Source: Paracoccaceae bacterium (GTDB lineage: Bacteria > Pseudomonadota > Alphaproteobacteria > Rhodobacterales > Rhodobacteraceae). Taken from it: a stretch of DNA of 64,000 nucleotides. Both the position numbers and the translations under genes were made by a program. Under the pieces are notes generated by a model. That model ran no database searches, had not been told where the DNA came from, and saw nothing but the letters and a program-made list of their open reading frames with translations. Positions 55,131 through 64,000 of the stretch are shown here, piece after piece. The stretch's first letter is position 1. Each line of letters opens with the position of its first letter. Where the stretch lies: assembly GCA_026706985.1 (NCBI GenBank), contig JAPOXR010000050.1, forward strand, positions 1-64,000, given 5' to 3'.

Positions 55131-55495
55131 ACGCTGTTGTCCGGAGACGACGAACGCGAGGGGCGGCGGAACTCGCCGGTGAAACCTGCAGGACCTTCCC
55201 GGCCGTGCCCTGCGGATACTGGCGTCACCGACGGAACTGCAGTCCCGGTTCTTCAGCCTGCTGGAGATCAATCCCGGACGGGGTGTTGCCATGTAAGTGA
55301 CGGGCCGGCTCACCCCAAATCCGCCGTAGAACCCTTATCCCACTGGAATTTCCCGACTGCCACACCGGTGAAGTTCCGACCGGCGCTCATGGCCGGTTTT
55401 GATTTTCCGATTGCGGGCCGGGCACCAACCGCTGGCCTATGGGGCGTAACGAACTACGATTCGTCAACGAAGGCGGAATGGCTCTGGAGGCATCA
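55131..55495. other. Insert DNA downstream of uvrB
   Basis: About 365 bases. A plus-strand frame near 55200-55294 reads ALRILASPTELQSRFFSLLE then INPGRGVAM and stop, which looks like the end of a real protein, but I cannot identify it and no start is visible. No other gene is seen. Confidence 0.35.
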
Positions 55496-56152
55496 TCAAG
55501 AGCGCCTCGATTCCGCTAAATTGATTCGTTCAGCAGGATAGACTTCTGGAAACCGACTATGTTGCCTGCACCAATCTGCAGAAACTGGAGCAAGCCATCG
55601 GGTAAGTTCAGTAATGTTGCCGTAGTGTTTCTGCAGATTCCATTGAATGATTGGTTCATGATGGGCAACACGATTACGAAGTATCCGTATCTGAGTTAGC
55701 GGCGCGGAAAATTCCTTGCGGGCGCGGCATTTTCCGCCATTCCCAATAGCGATGCGGAACAGGGTTTGCTGCCAAAGTTGCTCGTAATCCGGCGAAAACA
55801 TTGATGTCCAGAAACTGAAGGTGAGTGCAGCCACTACGCGCCCTGCCGCGACATCCCTATCGTTGCCCTTAAGATCCTCGTATGCCTTTTCAATTTGGCG
55901 TCTCTGGTTTTCGACACGAAGAAAGTTGACTTGATCGAACCAACGCTCACACACCGCGTCAGCGAGAACAACGTGAATGCGGTTGCGGAGTGTCACCTCC
56001 AGCATCTGCAAAGGCGTATACAGAGATTCGGACAATCGAGTATTCAGTGCATAAAGATCAAGCGCTTGTTCGTGATTTCCTGCGGCCCACTCAAGATAGC
56101 GATTGAAGCGTTCGAAGGACAGTGCCTCTTCGATTCTGCTTACCACGGGCAA
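55496..56152 (-). CDS. Abi-like HEPN-domain protein (abortive-infection family)
   Basis: 218 residues of the Abi_2-type family. It contains LYTPLQMLEVTLRNRIHVVL, FWTSMF near 114 and the HEPN RNase-type motif RNRVAHHEPI (residues 159-168; Arg159 and His164 fit the Rx4H pattern). Such proteins are proposed RNases that shut down the cell during phage infection. It is isolated and AT-richer, lying between duplicated uvrB tails, and appears to be cargo of an insertion. ATG 56152 starts MPVVSRIEEALSF. Confidence 0.8.
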   Translation of the reverse strand: MPVVSRIEEALSFERFNRYLEWAAGNHEQALDLYALNTRLSESLYTPLQMLEVTLRNRIHVVLADAVCERWFDQVNFLRVENQRRQIEKAYEDLKGNDRDVAAGRVVAALTFSFWTSMFSPDYEQLWQQTLFRIAIGNGGKCRARKEFSAPLTQIRILRNRVAHHEPIIQWNLQKHYGNITELTRWLAPVSADWCRQHSRFPEVYPAERINLAESRRS

Positions 56153-56485
56153 CGAACCTTTTTCTCGATACTTGACAAATGGCGATCATACATCGATATT
56201 GAATTTTGGAAACCCCGGTACCGTCTCTGCCTAATGCACGCGGCCGGGGTAAATTGTTTCCGGACGTCATCCCACGATGCCCGGCAGGAGTCTCTGCTCA
56301 TCGCATTGCCTCTCGGTGGCCGCTATATATGGGCATCCATCGCACTCGCCTTGAAGAACAGAAACACCGCCTGGCGCGAAGCGCAAACACCCCATCCGTA
56401 AGGGTGCTGCGGAAACAGTGTCCCTTTCAGACATCAGCTGTTAATTTACAACAGCTTCCGGCTGACAAAGTATGAAATCAAGAAA
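56153..56485. other. Insert DNA upstream of the right uvrB-tail repeat
   Basis: About 330 bases with no supported gene; presumably carries the promoter of the Abi-like gene. Short frames here have no recognisable motif. Confidence 0.4.
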
Positions 56486-56554
56486 AAGGGCAGATCTATC
56501 TCCGGCCATGCCGGTCGCCCGGCTTCGCGGCGGCGAAAGCGGCGCTGAAGCGTG
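56486..56554 (+). repeat. uvrB 3' end repeat, right copy
   Basis: A second copy of the last 20 codons and stop of uvrB (stop at 56546-56548) plus 6 bases. It differs from 55062-55130 at six positions, all silent. There is no uvrB body before it, so this is an orphan tail. Confidence 0.9.
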
Positions 56555-56658
56555 TTAATTGCGGCTGATCGCGGCGTTCAGCATCCGTCCGCACTTCCCA
56601 ATCCGATTTTCGGAGTTTACAGAGTCCGGCGACAGGTGGACTGACCAATGGTAGCGAA

Positions 56659-57879
56659 ATGACAACCCAATTCGAGCAAGAGTTCCACCGTCAACTGGAA
56701 CAGCTGAAGACGGAAGGAAATTACCGGTATTTCGCTGATCTTGAAAGACTGCGGGGTGCCTTTCCGCGTGCCCGGAAATTTGAGCACGGCGGGACCCGCG
56801 ACGTCACCGTCTGGTGTTCCAACGACTATTTGGGAATGGGGCAGCATCCGAAGGTGCTGCGGGCGATGAAAACCGCCATTGATGATTTTGGTTCAGGCGC
56901 CGGCGGAACACGCAATATTTCGGGAACCATGCATCTGCATGTGGAGTTGGAACAGGAACTCGCCGATTTGCATCAAAAACCGGCGGCGTTGCTGTTCACA
57001 TCCGGCTATGTGTCCAACTGGGCCACGCTGTCGACTCTGGGTTCCCGGCTGCCGAACGCAGTGATTTTTTCCGATGCCATGAATCATGCTTCGATGATTG
57101 AGGGAATCCGGCATTCTCGGGCGGAGAAAATCATCTGGCGGCATAACGATCCGCGCGACCTCGAAAAAAAGCTCGCTGATTTCCCCGACTCCTGCACTAA
57201 GATCGTCGCCTTCGAATCCATTTATTCCATGGATGGTGACATCGCGCCGATCGCCGAGATCTGCGACGTGGCTGAGGCATTCGGTGCCATGACATATCTG
57301 GATGAGGTGCATGCGGTCGGGATGTACGGCCCGCACGGTGCAGGCATTGCCGCCCGCGATGGAGTTGCCGACCGGCTGACATTGATTCAAGGCACCCTCG
57401 GCAAAGCCTATGGTGTGATTGGCGGATATATCGCCGGCTCGGAGGAACTCTGTGATTTCATCCGCTCATTCGCAAGTGGTTTCATTTTCACCACCTCGCT
57501 TCCTCCCGCTGTCACCGCCGGTGCGCTCGCGTCGGTGCGGCATCTGAAAGAAAGTTCGATCGAAAGGCTGCGGCACCGCCGGCGCGTCAAGGAATTGCGC
57601 GCGCAACTCGACTGTGAAGGCATCCCGCATGCGGCAAATCCCGGCCATATCGTTCCGGTCATGATCAACAACCCGGAGAAATGCCGTCGAATCAGCGACA
57701 TGCTTCTCGAGTTCCATGGCATCTATGTTCAGCCGATCAACTATCCGACCGTTCCGAAAGGATCCGAGCGTCTGCGCATCACGCCGACCCCACTGCATTC
57801 GGAAGCGGATATCGCACAATTGGTCGCGGCCCTTTCTGAATTATGGTCGCAGTGTGCGCTTTCAAGAAAGGTTGCCTGA
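56659..57879 (+). CDS. hemA: 5-aminolevulinate synthase
   Basis: 406 residues, PLP-dependent alpha-oxoamine synthase that condenses glycine with succinyl-CoA, the first step of tetrapyrrole synthesis in alphaproteobacteria. Seen are [56 protein letters not shown], the PLP-Lys in [17 protein letters not shown] and the ALAS-type ending [19 protein letters not shown]. The THR-type motif NYPTV supports ALAS over KBL. It converges with the cobalamin genes, which use the same pathway. Confidence 0.96.
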   Translation: MTTQFEQEFHRQLEQLKTEGNYRYFADLERLRGAFPRARKFEHGGTRDVTVWCSNDYLGMGQHPKVLRAMKTAIDDFGSGAGGTRNISGTMHLHVELEQELADLHQKPAALLFTSGYVSNWATLSTLGSRLPNAVIFSDAMNHASMIEGIRHSRAEKIIWRHNDPRDLEKKLADFPDSCTKIVAFESIYSMDGDIAPIAEICDVAEAFGAMTYLDEVHAVGMYGPHGAGIAARDGVADRLTLIQGTLGKAYGVIGGYIAGSEELCDFIRSFASGFIFTTSLPPAVTAGALASVRHLKESSIERLRHRRRVKELRAQLDCEGIPHAANPGHIVPVMINNPEKCRRISDMLLEFHGIYVQPINYPTVPKGSERLRITPTPLHSEADIAQLVAALSELWSQCALSRKVA

Positions 57880-57884
57880 GAAAG

Positions 57885-59369
57885 TCAGGTATATTTCGTG
57901 CCCGCTGTCCGCATGAGTTCCACAATGCGGTCAATCTGCAAATGCTGTTCGAGATGTGCGGCCAGTGAATCCAGCGCCGCCTCAACCTGCGGCCGGTAGC
58001 TGATTCCGCCGCCCCTGGCACCGATTCTCCGTAGCCAGGATTTTCTGAATCCATCATCGGCAAACAATCCGTGAAGATATGTGCCCGATATGCGGCCATC
58101 AGTTGAGACCGCACCATCACTGCGGTGGCGGCCATTCTCCTCAATGGTGGCGAAAGGCCTTGCCGTATCGCTGCCCCGCGTCTGACCGATGTGAATTTCG
58201 TAGACACGAATCCGGTCCCGACTGTCGCCCGCACTTGCCGTGACCTCGCCTACCCTTTTCTCCGCCTGCATCACGGTTTCAACATCCAGCAGTCCGAGAC
58301 CGGCCGCTTCGCCCGCACAACCCTCGATACCCCCGGGGTCGCGGATAACCTTGCCCAGCATCTGGTAGCCGCCGCAGATTCCCAGCACGTGGCCACCGCG
58401 GCGGATATGGGCATGAATATCAACATCCCAACCCTGTCCGCGTAAAAAGGACAGATCCGCACGCGTCGATTTACTTCCCGGCACAATGACCAGGTCGGTG
58501 TCACCGGGGAGCGCCTGCCCCGGCTCCAGCATCGAAACGGAAATATCGGGTTCGAACCGGAGCGGATCCAGATCATCAAAATTGGCAATCCGCGGCAGGG
58601 ACAGGCAGGTAATTCGGATACCTCCCCGTTCCGCCGGCCTGTTCCTGAGGTCCTCAGAATCTTCCGATGGCAGCCACCGGACTTCCTGCAGCCACGGAAC
58701 CGTGCCCAGATGCGGCCAGCCGGTTCTGGCTTCAATGTCCTGTTCCCCGTCCCGGAACAGGCTGGGGTCACCCCGGAATTTATTGATGGCAAATCCGCAC
58801 ACCAGTTCCGCATCCGCACTGTCCAGCACCACCTTGGTGCCGACCAGCTGCGCAATGACACCTCCTCTTTCGATATCTCCCACGATCATCACCGGTATTT
58901 CGGCGGCCCGCGCGAAACCCATATTTGCGATATCGTCGCGCCGGAGATTGGTCTCCGCGGCGCTGCCTGCGCCTTCGACGATGACAATGTCGTGACGCGC
59001 CGCCAAGCGCCCATAGCTTTCCAGGACAGCGCGCATCAATCCCGGCTTAAGGGCGGCATAGTCGCGGGCTTTGACAGTCGTCAGACGCCTGCCCTGGACA
59101 ATGATCTGGGCACCGGTTTCTGTTTCCGGTTTCAGCAGCACCGGGTTCATATCCGCATGTGCTTCAATCCCGCATGCCTGCGCCTGCAGCTGCTGCGCCC
59201 GGCCGATCTCGGCCCCCTCCGCCACCGCCGCGGCGTTATTAGACATGTTCTGCGGCTTAAACGGACAGACGTTCAACCCCCTCCGGACCATAGCGCGGCA
59301 AAGTCCGGTCACGATAACCGATTTGCCGACATTTGATCCGGCCCCCTGAACCATGAGGGATATGGCCAT
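57885..59369 (-). CDS. cobQ: Cobyric acid synthase
   Basis: 494 residues. N-terminal ATP-binding part MVQGAGSNVGKSVIVTGLCR and CPFKPQNMSNNAAAV; C-terminal class I-type glutamine amidotransferase domain with the Cys in GHVLGICGGYQMLG and the His in GTYLHGLFADDGFRK. It amidates four side chains of adenosyl-cobyrinate a,c-diamide. Last gene of the minus-strand cob cluster, 16 bp after cobO. Confidence 0.96.
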   Translation of the reverse strand: MAISLMVQGAGSNVGKSVIVTGLCRAMVRRGLNVCPFKPQNMSNNAAAVAEGAEIGRAQQLQAQACGIEAHADMNPVLLKPETETGAQIIVQGRRLTTVKARDYAALKPGLMRAVLESYGRLAARHDIVIVEGAGSAAETNLRRDDIANMGFARAAEIPVMIVGDIERGGVIAQLVGTKVVLDSADAELVCGFAINKFRGDPSLFRDGEQDIEARTGWPHLGTVPWLQEVRWLPSEDSEDLRNRPAERGGIRITCLSLPRIANFDDLDPLRFEPDISVSMLEPGQALPGDTDLVIVPGSKSTRADLSFLRGQGWDVDIHAHIRRGGHVLGICGGYQMLGKVIRDPGGIEGCAGEAAGLGLLDVETVMQAEKRVGEVTASAGDSRDRIRVYEIHIGQTRGSDTARPFATIEENGRHRSDGAVSTDGRISGTYLHGLFADDGFRKSWLRRIGARGGGISYRPQVEAALDSLAAHLEQHLQIDRIVELMRTAGTKYT

Positions 59370-59385
59370 GAAGCAGCCTCCCGGC

Positions 59386-59994
59386 TCAGTACTCGATGCC
59401 GGGCTGCGCCTTTATTCCGGAGCGGAAAGGATGCTTGATCAATGCCATTTCCGTCGCCAGGTCGGCAATCTCAAGCAGTTCCTCAGCGGCGTTACGGCCG
59501 GTCAGAATCACATGCGTATCGGGTGGTTTCTGTTGCAGCAGAAACGCACGGATTTCAACAACATCCAGATAGCCATAGCGGATCGCGATGTTGATTTCAT
59601 CCAGCAGCACCAGCCTGGCACCGGATCCGCCGATCAGTTCCTTCGCCCGGTTCCAGGCCGCAGCGGCCATCTCGATATCGCGCGATTTGTCCTGGGTTTC
59701 CCAGGTGAATCCTTCGCCCATCGTGTGAAATTCACATATCTCGGCAAAGTGCAGGTTGATGAGGTCGCGCTCTCCCGTCGCCATTCCACCCTTGATGAAC
59801 TGCACAACGGCACAGGGAATGCCATGTGCGATGCAGCGGAACACCATCCCGAACGCAGACGACGACTTACCCTTGCCCTTACCGGTGTGGATGATGATCA
59901 GCCCCTTCGCTTCGGTCTTCGTCGCCATGATCTTGTCTCTGGCGGCTTTTTTCTTGGCCATTTTCCGCTTGTGGCGCTCAAATTCCTCATTCAT
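59386..59994 (-). CDS. cobO: Corrinoid adenosyltransferase
   Basis: About 202 residues of the CobA/CobO/BtuR type. P-loop IIIHTGKGKGKSSSAFG, then RCIAHGIPCAVVQFIKG, VLLDEINIAIRYGYLDV and VILTGRNAAEELLEIADLAT. It transfers the 5'-deoxyadenosyl group from ATP to cob(I)yrinate diamide. ATG 59994 has GGAG upstream and begins MNEEFERHKRKM as in the family; the frame start at 60033 is rejected. Confidence 0.95.
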   Translation of the reverse strand: MNEEFERHKRKMAKKKAARDKIMATKTEAKGLIIIHTGKGKGKSSSAFGMVFRCIAHGIPCAVVQFIKGGMATGERDLINLHFAEICEFHTMGEGFTWETQDKSRDIEMAAAAWNRAKELIGGSGARLVLLDEINIAIRYGYLDVVEIRAFLLQQKPPDTHVILTGRNAAEELLEIADLATEMALIKHPFRSGIKAQPGIEY

Positions 59995-60051
59995 CCGGGT
60001 TTCTCCCTGACCGCATGCGCTATCCGACAGCAATTCTCACTGCTGCAAAAA

Positions 60052-63000
60052 TTATGCAACCGCAGCCTGCATCAGATTGAACAGATGCTGTCTGGCGGAG
60101 TTCGACCGTGGTTGCCACAGACCCCGCTCAATGGCCTCATGCAACCGTGCCGCAATCTCCGCCAAGGCCGGCGGATTATTGTCAGCAATGAAGTTCCGCG
60201 TCGCCTCATCTTCGACAAATGCGCTGTAGACGAGGTCGAAATGGTGTGATCTCACAGCTCCGGCAGTTGCTGCGAAGGCGAACATGTAATCAACCGTCGC
60301 CGCCATCTCGAAAGCGCCCTTATAACCGTGACGTTTGACACCGTTGATCCATTTCGGATTGACCACGCGCGAGCGCACCACCCGGCCGATTTCCTCTTCC
60401 AGAGTCCGGATCACCGGCCGTTGCGGGCGTGAATGGTCGTTATGGTAGATTTTCGGCCGCTTACCCCTCAGCATTTCGACCGCGGCCGCCGCTCCACCTT
60501 CGAATTGATAATAATCGTCGCTGTCCAACAGGTCATGTTCACGGTTATCCTGATTCTGGACAATGGCTTCAGTGGCAGCGAGCCGGGTCGAAAAGGCCGC
60601 ATGCGCCGTCTCACCGGAGGCCGCACCCCCATAGGCGTAACCACCCCATTCGATATATGCCTCTCCCAGATCCCCGCGCTCACGCCAGACCCGTTCATCA
60701 ATGAGCGCCTGCAAACCGGCTCCATAGGCACCCGGCTTGGAGCCGAAGACGCGGTATCCCGCACCGTCCGGTCCCAACCTGTCACAATCGGTTTTGAACC
60801 GTGCCGCCGCCGGATTCAGCTCCGCCGGTTCCGCCAGCGACATGACAGCCCTAGCGGCAGCGGCGACCAGATCCATCTGCGACGGGAACGCATCTCTGAA
60901 AAACCCCGATACACGCAGCGTGACATCCACCCGGGGCCGTCCCAGCGCACCCGGAGGAATGACTTCGAAACCCGTCACACGATGGCTGACACCATCCCAG
61001 AGGGGGCGTGTGCCCATGAGCGCCAATGCCTGGGCGATATCATCCCCGCCCGTGCGCATATTGGAAGTGCCCCAAGCCGTGAGTGTCATTGCGCGCGGCC
61101 ATTCCCCCTCGTCCTGAAGATGCCGATCAATCAACAGAGAAGCCGATTTCCAACCCAATTCCCATGCCGTCCGCGTCGGCAGCGAACGGCTGTCAACCGA
61201 ATAGAAATTACGGCCGGTCGGAAGAACATCCGGGCGTCCACGGGATGGCGCTCCGGACGGTCCGGGTCGGACAAACCGCCCGTCGAGAGCCGACAGCAGT
61301 CCGCCGATTTCAGCCTCCCCGCTCGTATCAACGGATGGTTTGAGTAACTGCCTCAACTGTTGCGATACAAGCTCCGAGGCAGGGCCCGGCGGCGCTTGCT
61401 CGCCCGAAATCAACAGGGCGGCGAATAATTCAAGCCGCTCAACCGTGTCTCCGGCACTCCGCCATCGGTCGGCTGACAGGTTTCTCAATGCATCCGGACG
61501 CACGGCCTGCCATGTATCCGACATGTCGCAGTCCAGAGGATCAAAAGCTTCCGGCAGACCGAAATCGGTTGCCAATGCCCGCAGCATTGACTCGTTCTCC
61601 CGCATCCCATCGCCCCTCGGTACGCGCACCAGAGCCGCCAGCAGGTCGCGTCGGCGCCCGCCCGAGGGTGCCTCGCCGAAAACATGCAGACCATCCCGGA
61701 TCTGGCTTTCCTTGAGTTCGCACAGATACGCGTCCAGTTTGCGCAGGCGGCTGTCGGCGTCATCGTCAGCCTCAATTCCGGCATCAGCATCGATCTTCGC
61801 CACCGTAAGGGTTTCAAGAATTTTATTCCGCAGGCTGTTGATCCGGCGCGGGTCCAGCCCGGCGGCTTCATAATATTCGTCGATGAGCAGTTCCAACTCC
61901 CTCAATACGCCGTAAGTTTCGGCGCGTGTGAGCGGCGGTGTCAAATGGTCAATGATGACTGCCTGCGAACGGCGCTTTGCCTGTGTTCCCTCGCCTGGAT
62001 CATTGACAATGAACGGGTAAATATTCGGCATCGGACCAAGTGCGGCTTCCGGAAAGCAGGATGCAGACAGCGCCGTGGCCTTGCCGGGCAACCATTCGAG
62101 ATTGCCGTGTTTGCCGAGATGAATGACAGCATCGGCCCGGTAACTGAAACGGAGCCAGAAATAGAGAGCCAGGTAGAAATGCGGTGGCGGCAGGTCGGGG
62201 CTGTGAAATGTCTCCGCGGGATCGATATTGTAACCACGCGCGGGTTGTATCACCACCGCCAGATTGGCGAAGCGGTGAACCGGGAGTATGAATTCCTCCG
62301 CCAGGAGCGATGGATCACTCTCCGGCGGGCCCCATCTCGTTTCCATAGCATGCCTGAGTGATGCCGGGAGTTTCGCATAATGGGTGCGGTAATCGGCAAG
62401 CGCGAGGCGGCAGCCGGCACAGCGTGACCGGTCAAGCTGATTGGTCGGGCCGGCGAGAAGCAGACGCATCAGCTGTGCCGAATCCTGTGGCACCTCACCA
62501 CAATCATATCCCTCCGCCCGCATCGCTTCGAAGACGCGGACTGCCGAAGCCGGCGTATCCAACCCGACCCCGTTCGCGATCCTCCCATCCCGGTTAGGAT
62601 AATTCGCCAGCAGCACGGCAACCCGCCGATCCGACGGAGACCGCTTTGCCAGAGCGATCCAATTCGCCGCCAGATCAGCGGTGAATTCCACCCGGTCCGG
62701 TCGTGACATGTGGTTTGTCACCGGACATTGTGTTGCCTCGTCGCGCCGTGTTTCGGATTTGAACGCGATCGCCCGTGCCGTGATTCTTCCGTCAATTTCG
62801 GGCAGTGCCAAATGCATTGCGATGTCACGTGCCGGCAATCCGGAATCAGAATCTTCCCAGGCCTCTTCGCTCAGCGACGCCAAGATTGTCTGCAGCACCG
62901 GCCTTCCGGGCTGATCCAGAATTGTCGGCTTCCAATCGAAGCTGCTCTGTCCGGGTGAGCCCAGCGCGAAGCTTGTCAGATTAATCACAAAGTCCGGTGT

Positions 63001-63771
63001 GGACCCGGCCATCAGTTTCACCACCGTGGCCGAGGACACCGGATCTTTCAGTGAGACGGCGTAGAGCGGCAAGGGATTGATGCGGCGCTGCCGGAGTGCA
63101 TCAATCAGGTCATCGACCGGAGCGGTACTGCCCGCCTGCAGCAGTGCCCGGTAAAAGACAATGGCGCAGATCGGCTGTCCTTCGATCCAGTGACGCTTGA
63201 TTTCGGTGATCCCGGAAGAACGGCTTCCCGGCCAGTAGAGGCCGCTTCTGAGCAGAGGACTCGGTGCCGGAGGCGGCGTTCCACCCTGCAGCATGTAACT
63301 GCAATAGTTCAGAAAATCCGCCGCATTGTCCTGACCACCCTCGAGGCAATAGCCGAGGAGCCTTTCCCAGTCCTCCCGCTTGACACTCGACAGTTCGAAC
63401 AACTCGTCATCGGGACGGTCATCTCCGGGCAGCACTGCAAGCTGCACCCCCGCATCCGGCAGACGGGTGGCCAACTGTTCCAGGCAATAGCTCCAATAAG
63501 ACAGGCCTCCGAGTGCCCGCACAACAACCAGTTGCGAACCGAGAGCTGTATTCTCGATATAATGGTCGGTGGAAAACGGATGCTTGAGCCAGGAAAGCTG
63601 ACCCAACCGAAGAAAATCCAACCCCCGGTCAGTGCGCGCATTGGCCGCTGCCAATACCGCCAATTCGCTATCGGCGGCCGAAAGAAAAACAATCCTTGCC
63701 GGTGTCTGTCCGGCGTCGACCGGCTCGGTCCCGTCTGCAACAATCCCGCTCTGAGCCGCGAGAAGATGCAT
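60052..63771 (-). CDS. cobN: Cobaltochelatase subunit CobN
   Basis: 1239 residues, the large subunit that with CobS and CobT inserts Co2+ into hydrogenobyrinate a,c-diamide using ATP (aerobic route). Recognised parts include LFLSAADSEL-like AARIVFLSAADSELAVLAAA near the start, PVHRFANLAVVIQPARGYN, DAVIHLGKHGNLEWLPGKA, NIYPFIVNDPGEGTQAKRRS, and WGGYAYG with the final EMAATVDYMFAFAATAGAVR. It starts directly after the cobW stop (TGAATG). Length is normal for CobN. Confidence 0.96.
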   Translation of the reverse strand: MHLLAAQSGIVADGTEPVDAGQTPARIVFLSAADSELAVLAAANARTDRGLDFLRLGQLSWLKHPFSTDHYIENTALGSQLVVVRALGGLSYWSYCLEQLATRLPDAGVQLAVLPGDDRPDDELFELSSVKREDWERLLGYCLEGGQDNAADFLNYCSYMLQGGTPPPAPSPLLRSGLYWPGSRSSGITEIKRHWIEGQPICAIVFYRALLQAGSTAPVDDLIDALRQRRINPLPLYAVSLKDPVSSATVVKLMAGSTPDFVINLTSFALGSPGQSSFDWKPTILDQPGRPVLQTILASLSEEAWEDSDSGLPARDIAMHLALPEIDGRITARAIAFKSETRRDEATQCPVTNHMSRPDRVEFTADLAANWIALAKRSPSDRRVAVLLANYPNRDGRIANGVGLDTPASAVRVFEAMRAEGYDCGEVPQDSAQLMRLLLAGPTNQLDRSRCAGCRLALADYRTHYAKLPASLRHAMETRWGPPESDPSLLAEEFILPVHRFANLAVVIQPARGYNIDPAETFHSPDLPPPHFYLALYFWLRFSYRADAVIHLGKHGNLEWLPGKATALSASCFPEAALGPMPNIYPFIVNDPGEGTQAKRRSQAVIIDHLTPPLTRAETYGVLRELELLIDEYYEAAGLDPRRINSLRNKILETLTVAKIDADAGIEADDDADSRLRKLDAYLCELKESQIRDGLHVFGEAPSGGRRRDLLAALVRVPRGDGMRENESMLRALATDFGLPEAFDPLDCDMSDTWQAVRPDALRNLSADRWRSAGDTVERLELFAALLISGEQAPPGPASELVSQQLRQLLKPSVDTSGEAEIGGLLSALDGRFVRPGPSGAPSRGRPDVLPTGRNFYSVDSRSLPTRTAWELGWKSASLLIDRHLQDEGEWPRAMTLTAWGTSNMRTGGDDIAQALALMGTRPLWDGVSHRVTGFEVIPPGALGRPRVDVTLRVSGFFRDAFPSQMDLVAAAARAVMSLAEPAELNPAAARFKTDCDRLGPDGAGYRVFGSKPGAYGAGLQALIDERVWRERGDLGEAYIEWGGYAYGGAASGETAHAAFSTRLAATEAIVQNQDNREHDLLDSDDYYQFEGGAAAAVEMLRGKRPKIYHNDHSRPQRPVIRTLEEEIGRVVRSRVVNPKWINGVKRHGYKGAFEMAATVDYMFAFAATAGAVRSHHFDLVYSAFVEDEATRNFIADNNPPALAEIAARLHEAIERGLWQPRSNSARQHLFNLMQAAVA

Positions 63772-64000
63772 TCATCCCCCGGCCGCTGCGTTCAGCGAAC
63801 TTTCGACAGCGGTTCGGTCGATTCCGGTCAGACCGATCACCACCAATCGGCTGCGGCGCACTTCATCCTTTCCGAACGGAATGTCAAAATAGCTGTTCAC
63901 ACGTCTGCCGACGGCTTGCACCACGAACCGCATCGGCTTGCCCGATACACAGGCAAATCCTTTGACTCTGATGAGATCGTGTCTCAGCATCGCTTGCCGG
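63772..64000 (-). CDS. cobW: CobW, C-terminal part, runs off the window
   Basis: Only the last 75 or so residues are present. RHDLIRVKGFACVSGKPMRF, VVQAVGRRVNSYFD and RLVVIGLTGIDRTAVES match the C-terminal CobW_C domain of the GTP-binding metallochaperone CobW, which supports cobalt insertion. The beginning lies beyond base 64000. Its stop abuts the start of cobN. Confidence 0.88.
   Translation of the reverse strand, partial: RQAMLRHDLIRVKGFACVSGKPMRFVVQAVGRRVNSYFDIPFGKDEVRRSRLVVIGLTGIDRTAVESSLNAAAGG

Noticed and set aside
53676-55313. 545-codon minus-strand open frame over uvrB
   Set aside because: Antisense shadow of uvrB with no motif; uvrB itself is unambiguous.
59353-60249. 298-codon plus-strand open frame over cobO
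   Set aside because: Antisense shadow of cobO and the cobN end; the minus-strand genes are well-defined families.
1-64000. CRISPR arrays, rRNA or tRNA genes
   Set aside because: I saw no regularly spaced repeats and no tRNA- or rRNA-like sequence, including at the island ends where a tRNA attachment site was expected.
57880-64000. Cobalamin riboswitch in the cob cluster
   Set aside because: The genes are spaced too tightly within this part of the operon; a riboswitch would lie upstream of cobW or beyond, outside the window.

Overview
The window reads as a chromosomal stretch of an alphaproteobacterium. Supporting signs are a C4-pathway 5-aminolevulinate synthase, the aerobic cobalamin block cobW-cobN-cobO-cobQ, an Nfu-tsaB pair, many solute-binding-protein ABC importers, and GC-rich codon use with AT-richer accessory islands. 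Genus cannot be told from the sequence. Some frameshifts (outer-membrane protein, first integrase) could be real decay or assembly errors.

Layout. 1-12.1 kb: a RiPP cluster with a nitrile-hydratase-like-leader (NHLP) precursor whose predicted core is only WAPTSDSY, a 55-residue stub of the HlyD-type adaptor, the two NHLM-type ABC exporters (the first with a C39 peptidase), an unrecognised 358-residue protein, a class I methyltransferase, a CmcJ/NvfI-like oxygenase and a flavin-dependent tryptophan halogenase with intact catalytic residues. 12.6-19.3 kb: an island with a two-domain DNA methyltransferase, a DUF3883-type nuclease, a perfect 41-bp palindrome between them and two tyrosine recombinases, flanked by a 16-bp direct repeat. 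19.3-23.1 kb: a HigA antitoxin remnant, then a D-lactate-type FAD oxidase, a stress protein, Nfu and TsaB. 23.2-30 kb: a BMP-type nucleoside importer, a broken outer-membrane barrel gene and an exported nucleoside phosphorylase-like protein. 30-41.7 kb: a GMC oxidoreductase, a CUT2 sugar importer, a CUT1 sugar importer, an enoyl-CoA hydratase and a CoA-transferase. 41.8-46.7 kb: an AT-richer island with a three-gene operon (DUF262 protein, DUF3696-type AAA ATPase, unknown protein), probably antiviral, followed by IS5 and IS66 debris. 47-53 kb: small-molecule oxidoreductases, a sugar isomerase/epimerase and a DUF993 protein. 53-56.6 kb: uvrB, whose 3' end is repeated with only synonymous differences on the far side of an inserted Abi/HEPN gene. 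56.6-64 kb: hemA and the cobalamin genes; cobW runs off the end.

Working model for the RiPP cluster: the precursor leader recruits the enzymes, the Trp directly after the Gly-Gly cleavage site is halogenated, the oxygenase and methyltransferase tailor the core, and the C39-ABC exporter cleaves and exports it. The adaptor would have to come from elsewhere because its local gene is truncated. Halogenase, core and transporters are read from sequence; the order of steps and the product are inference.
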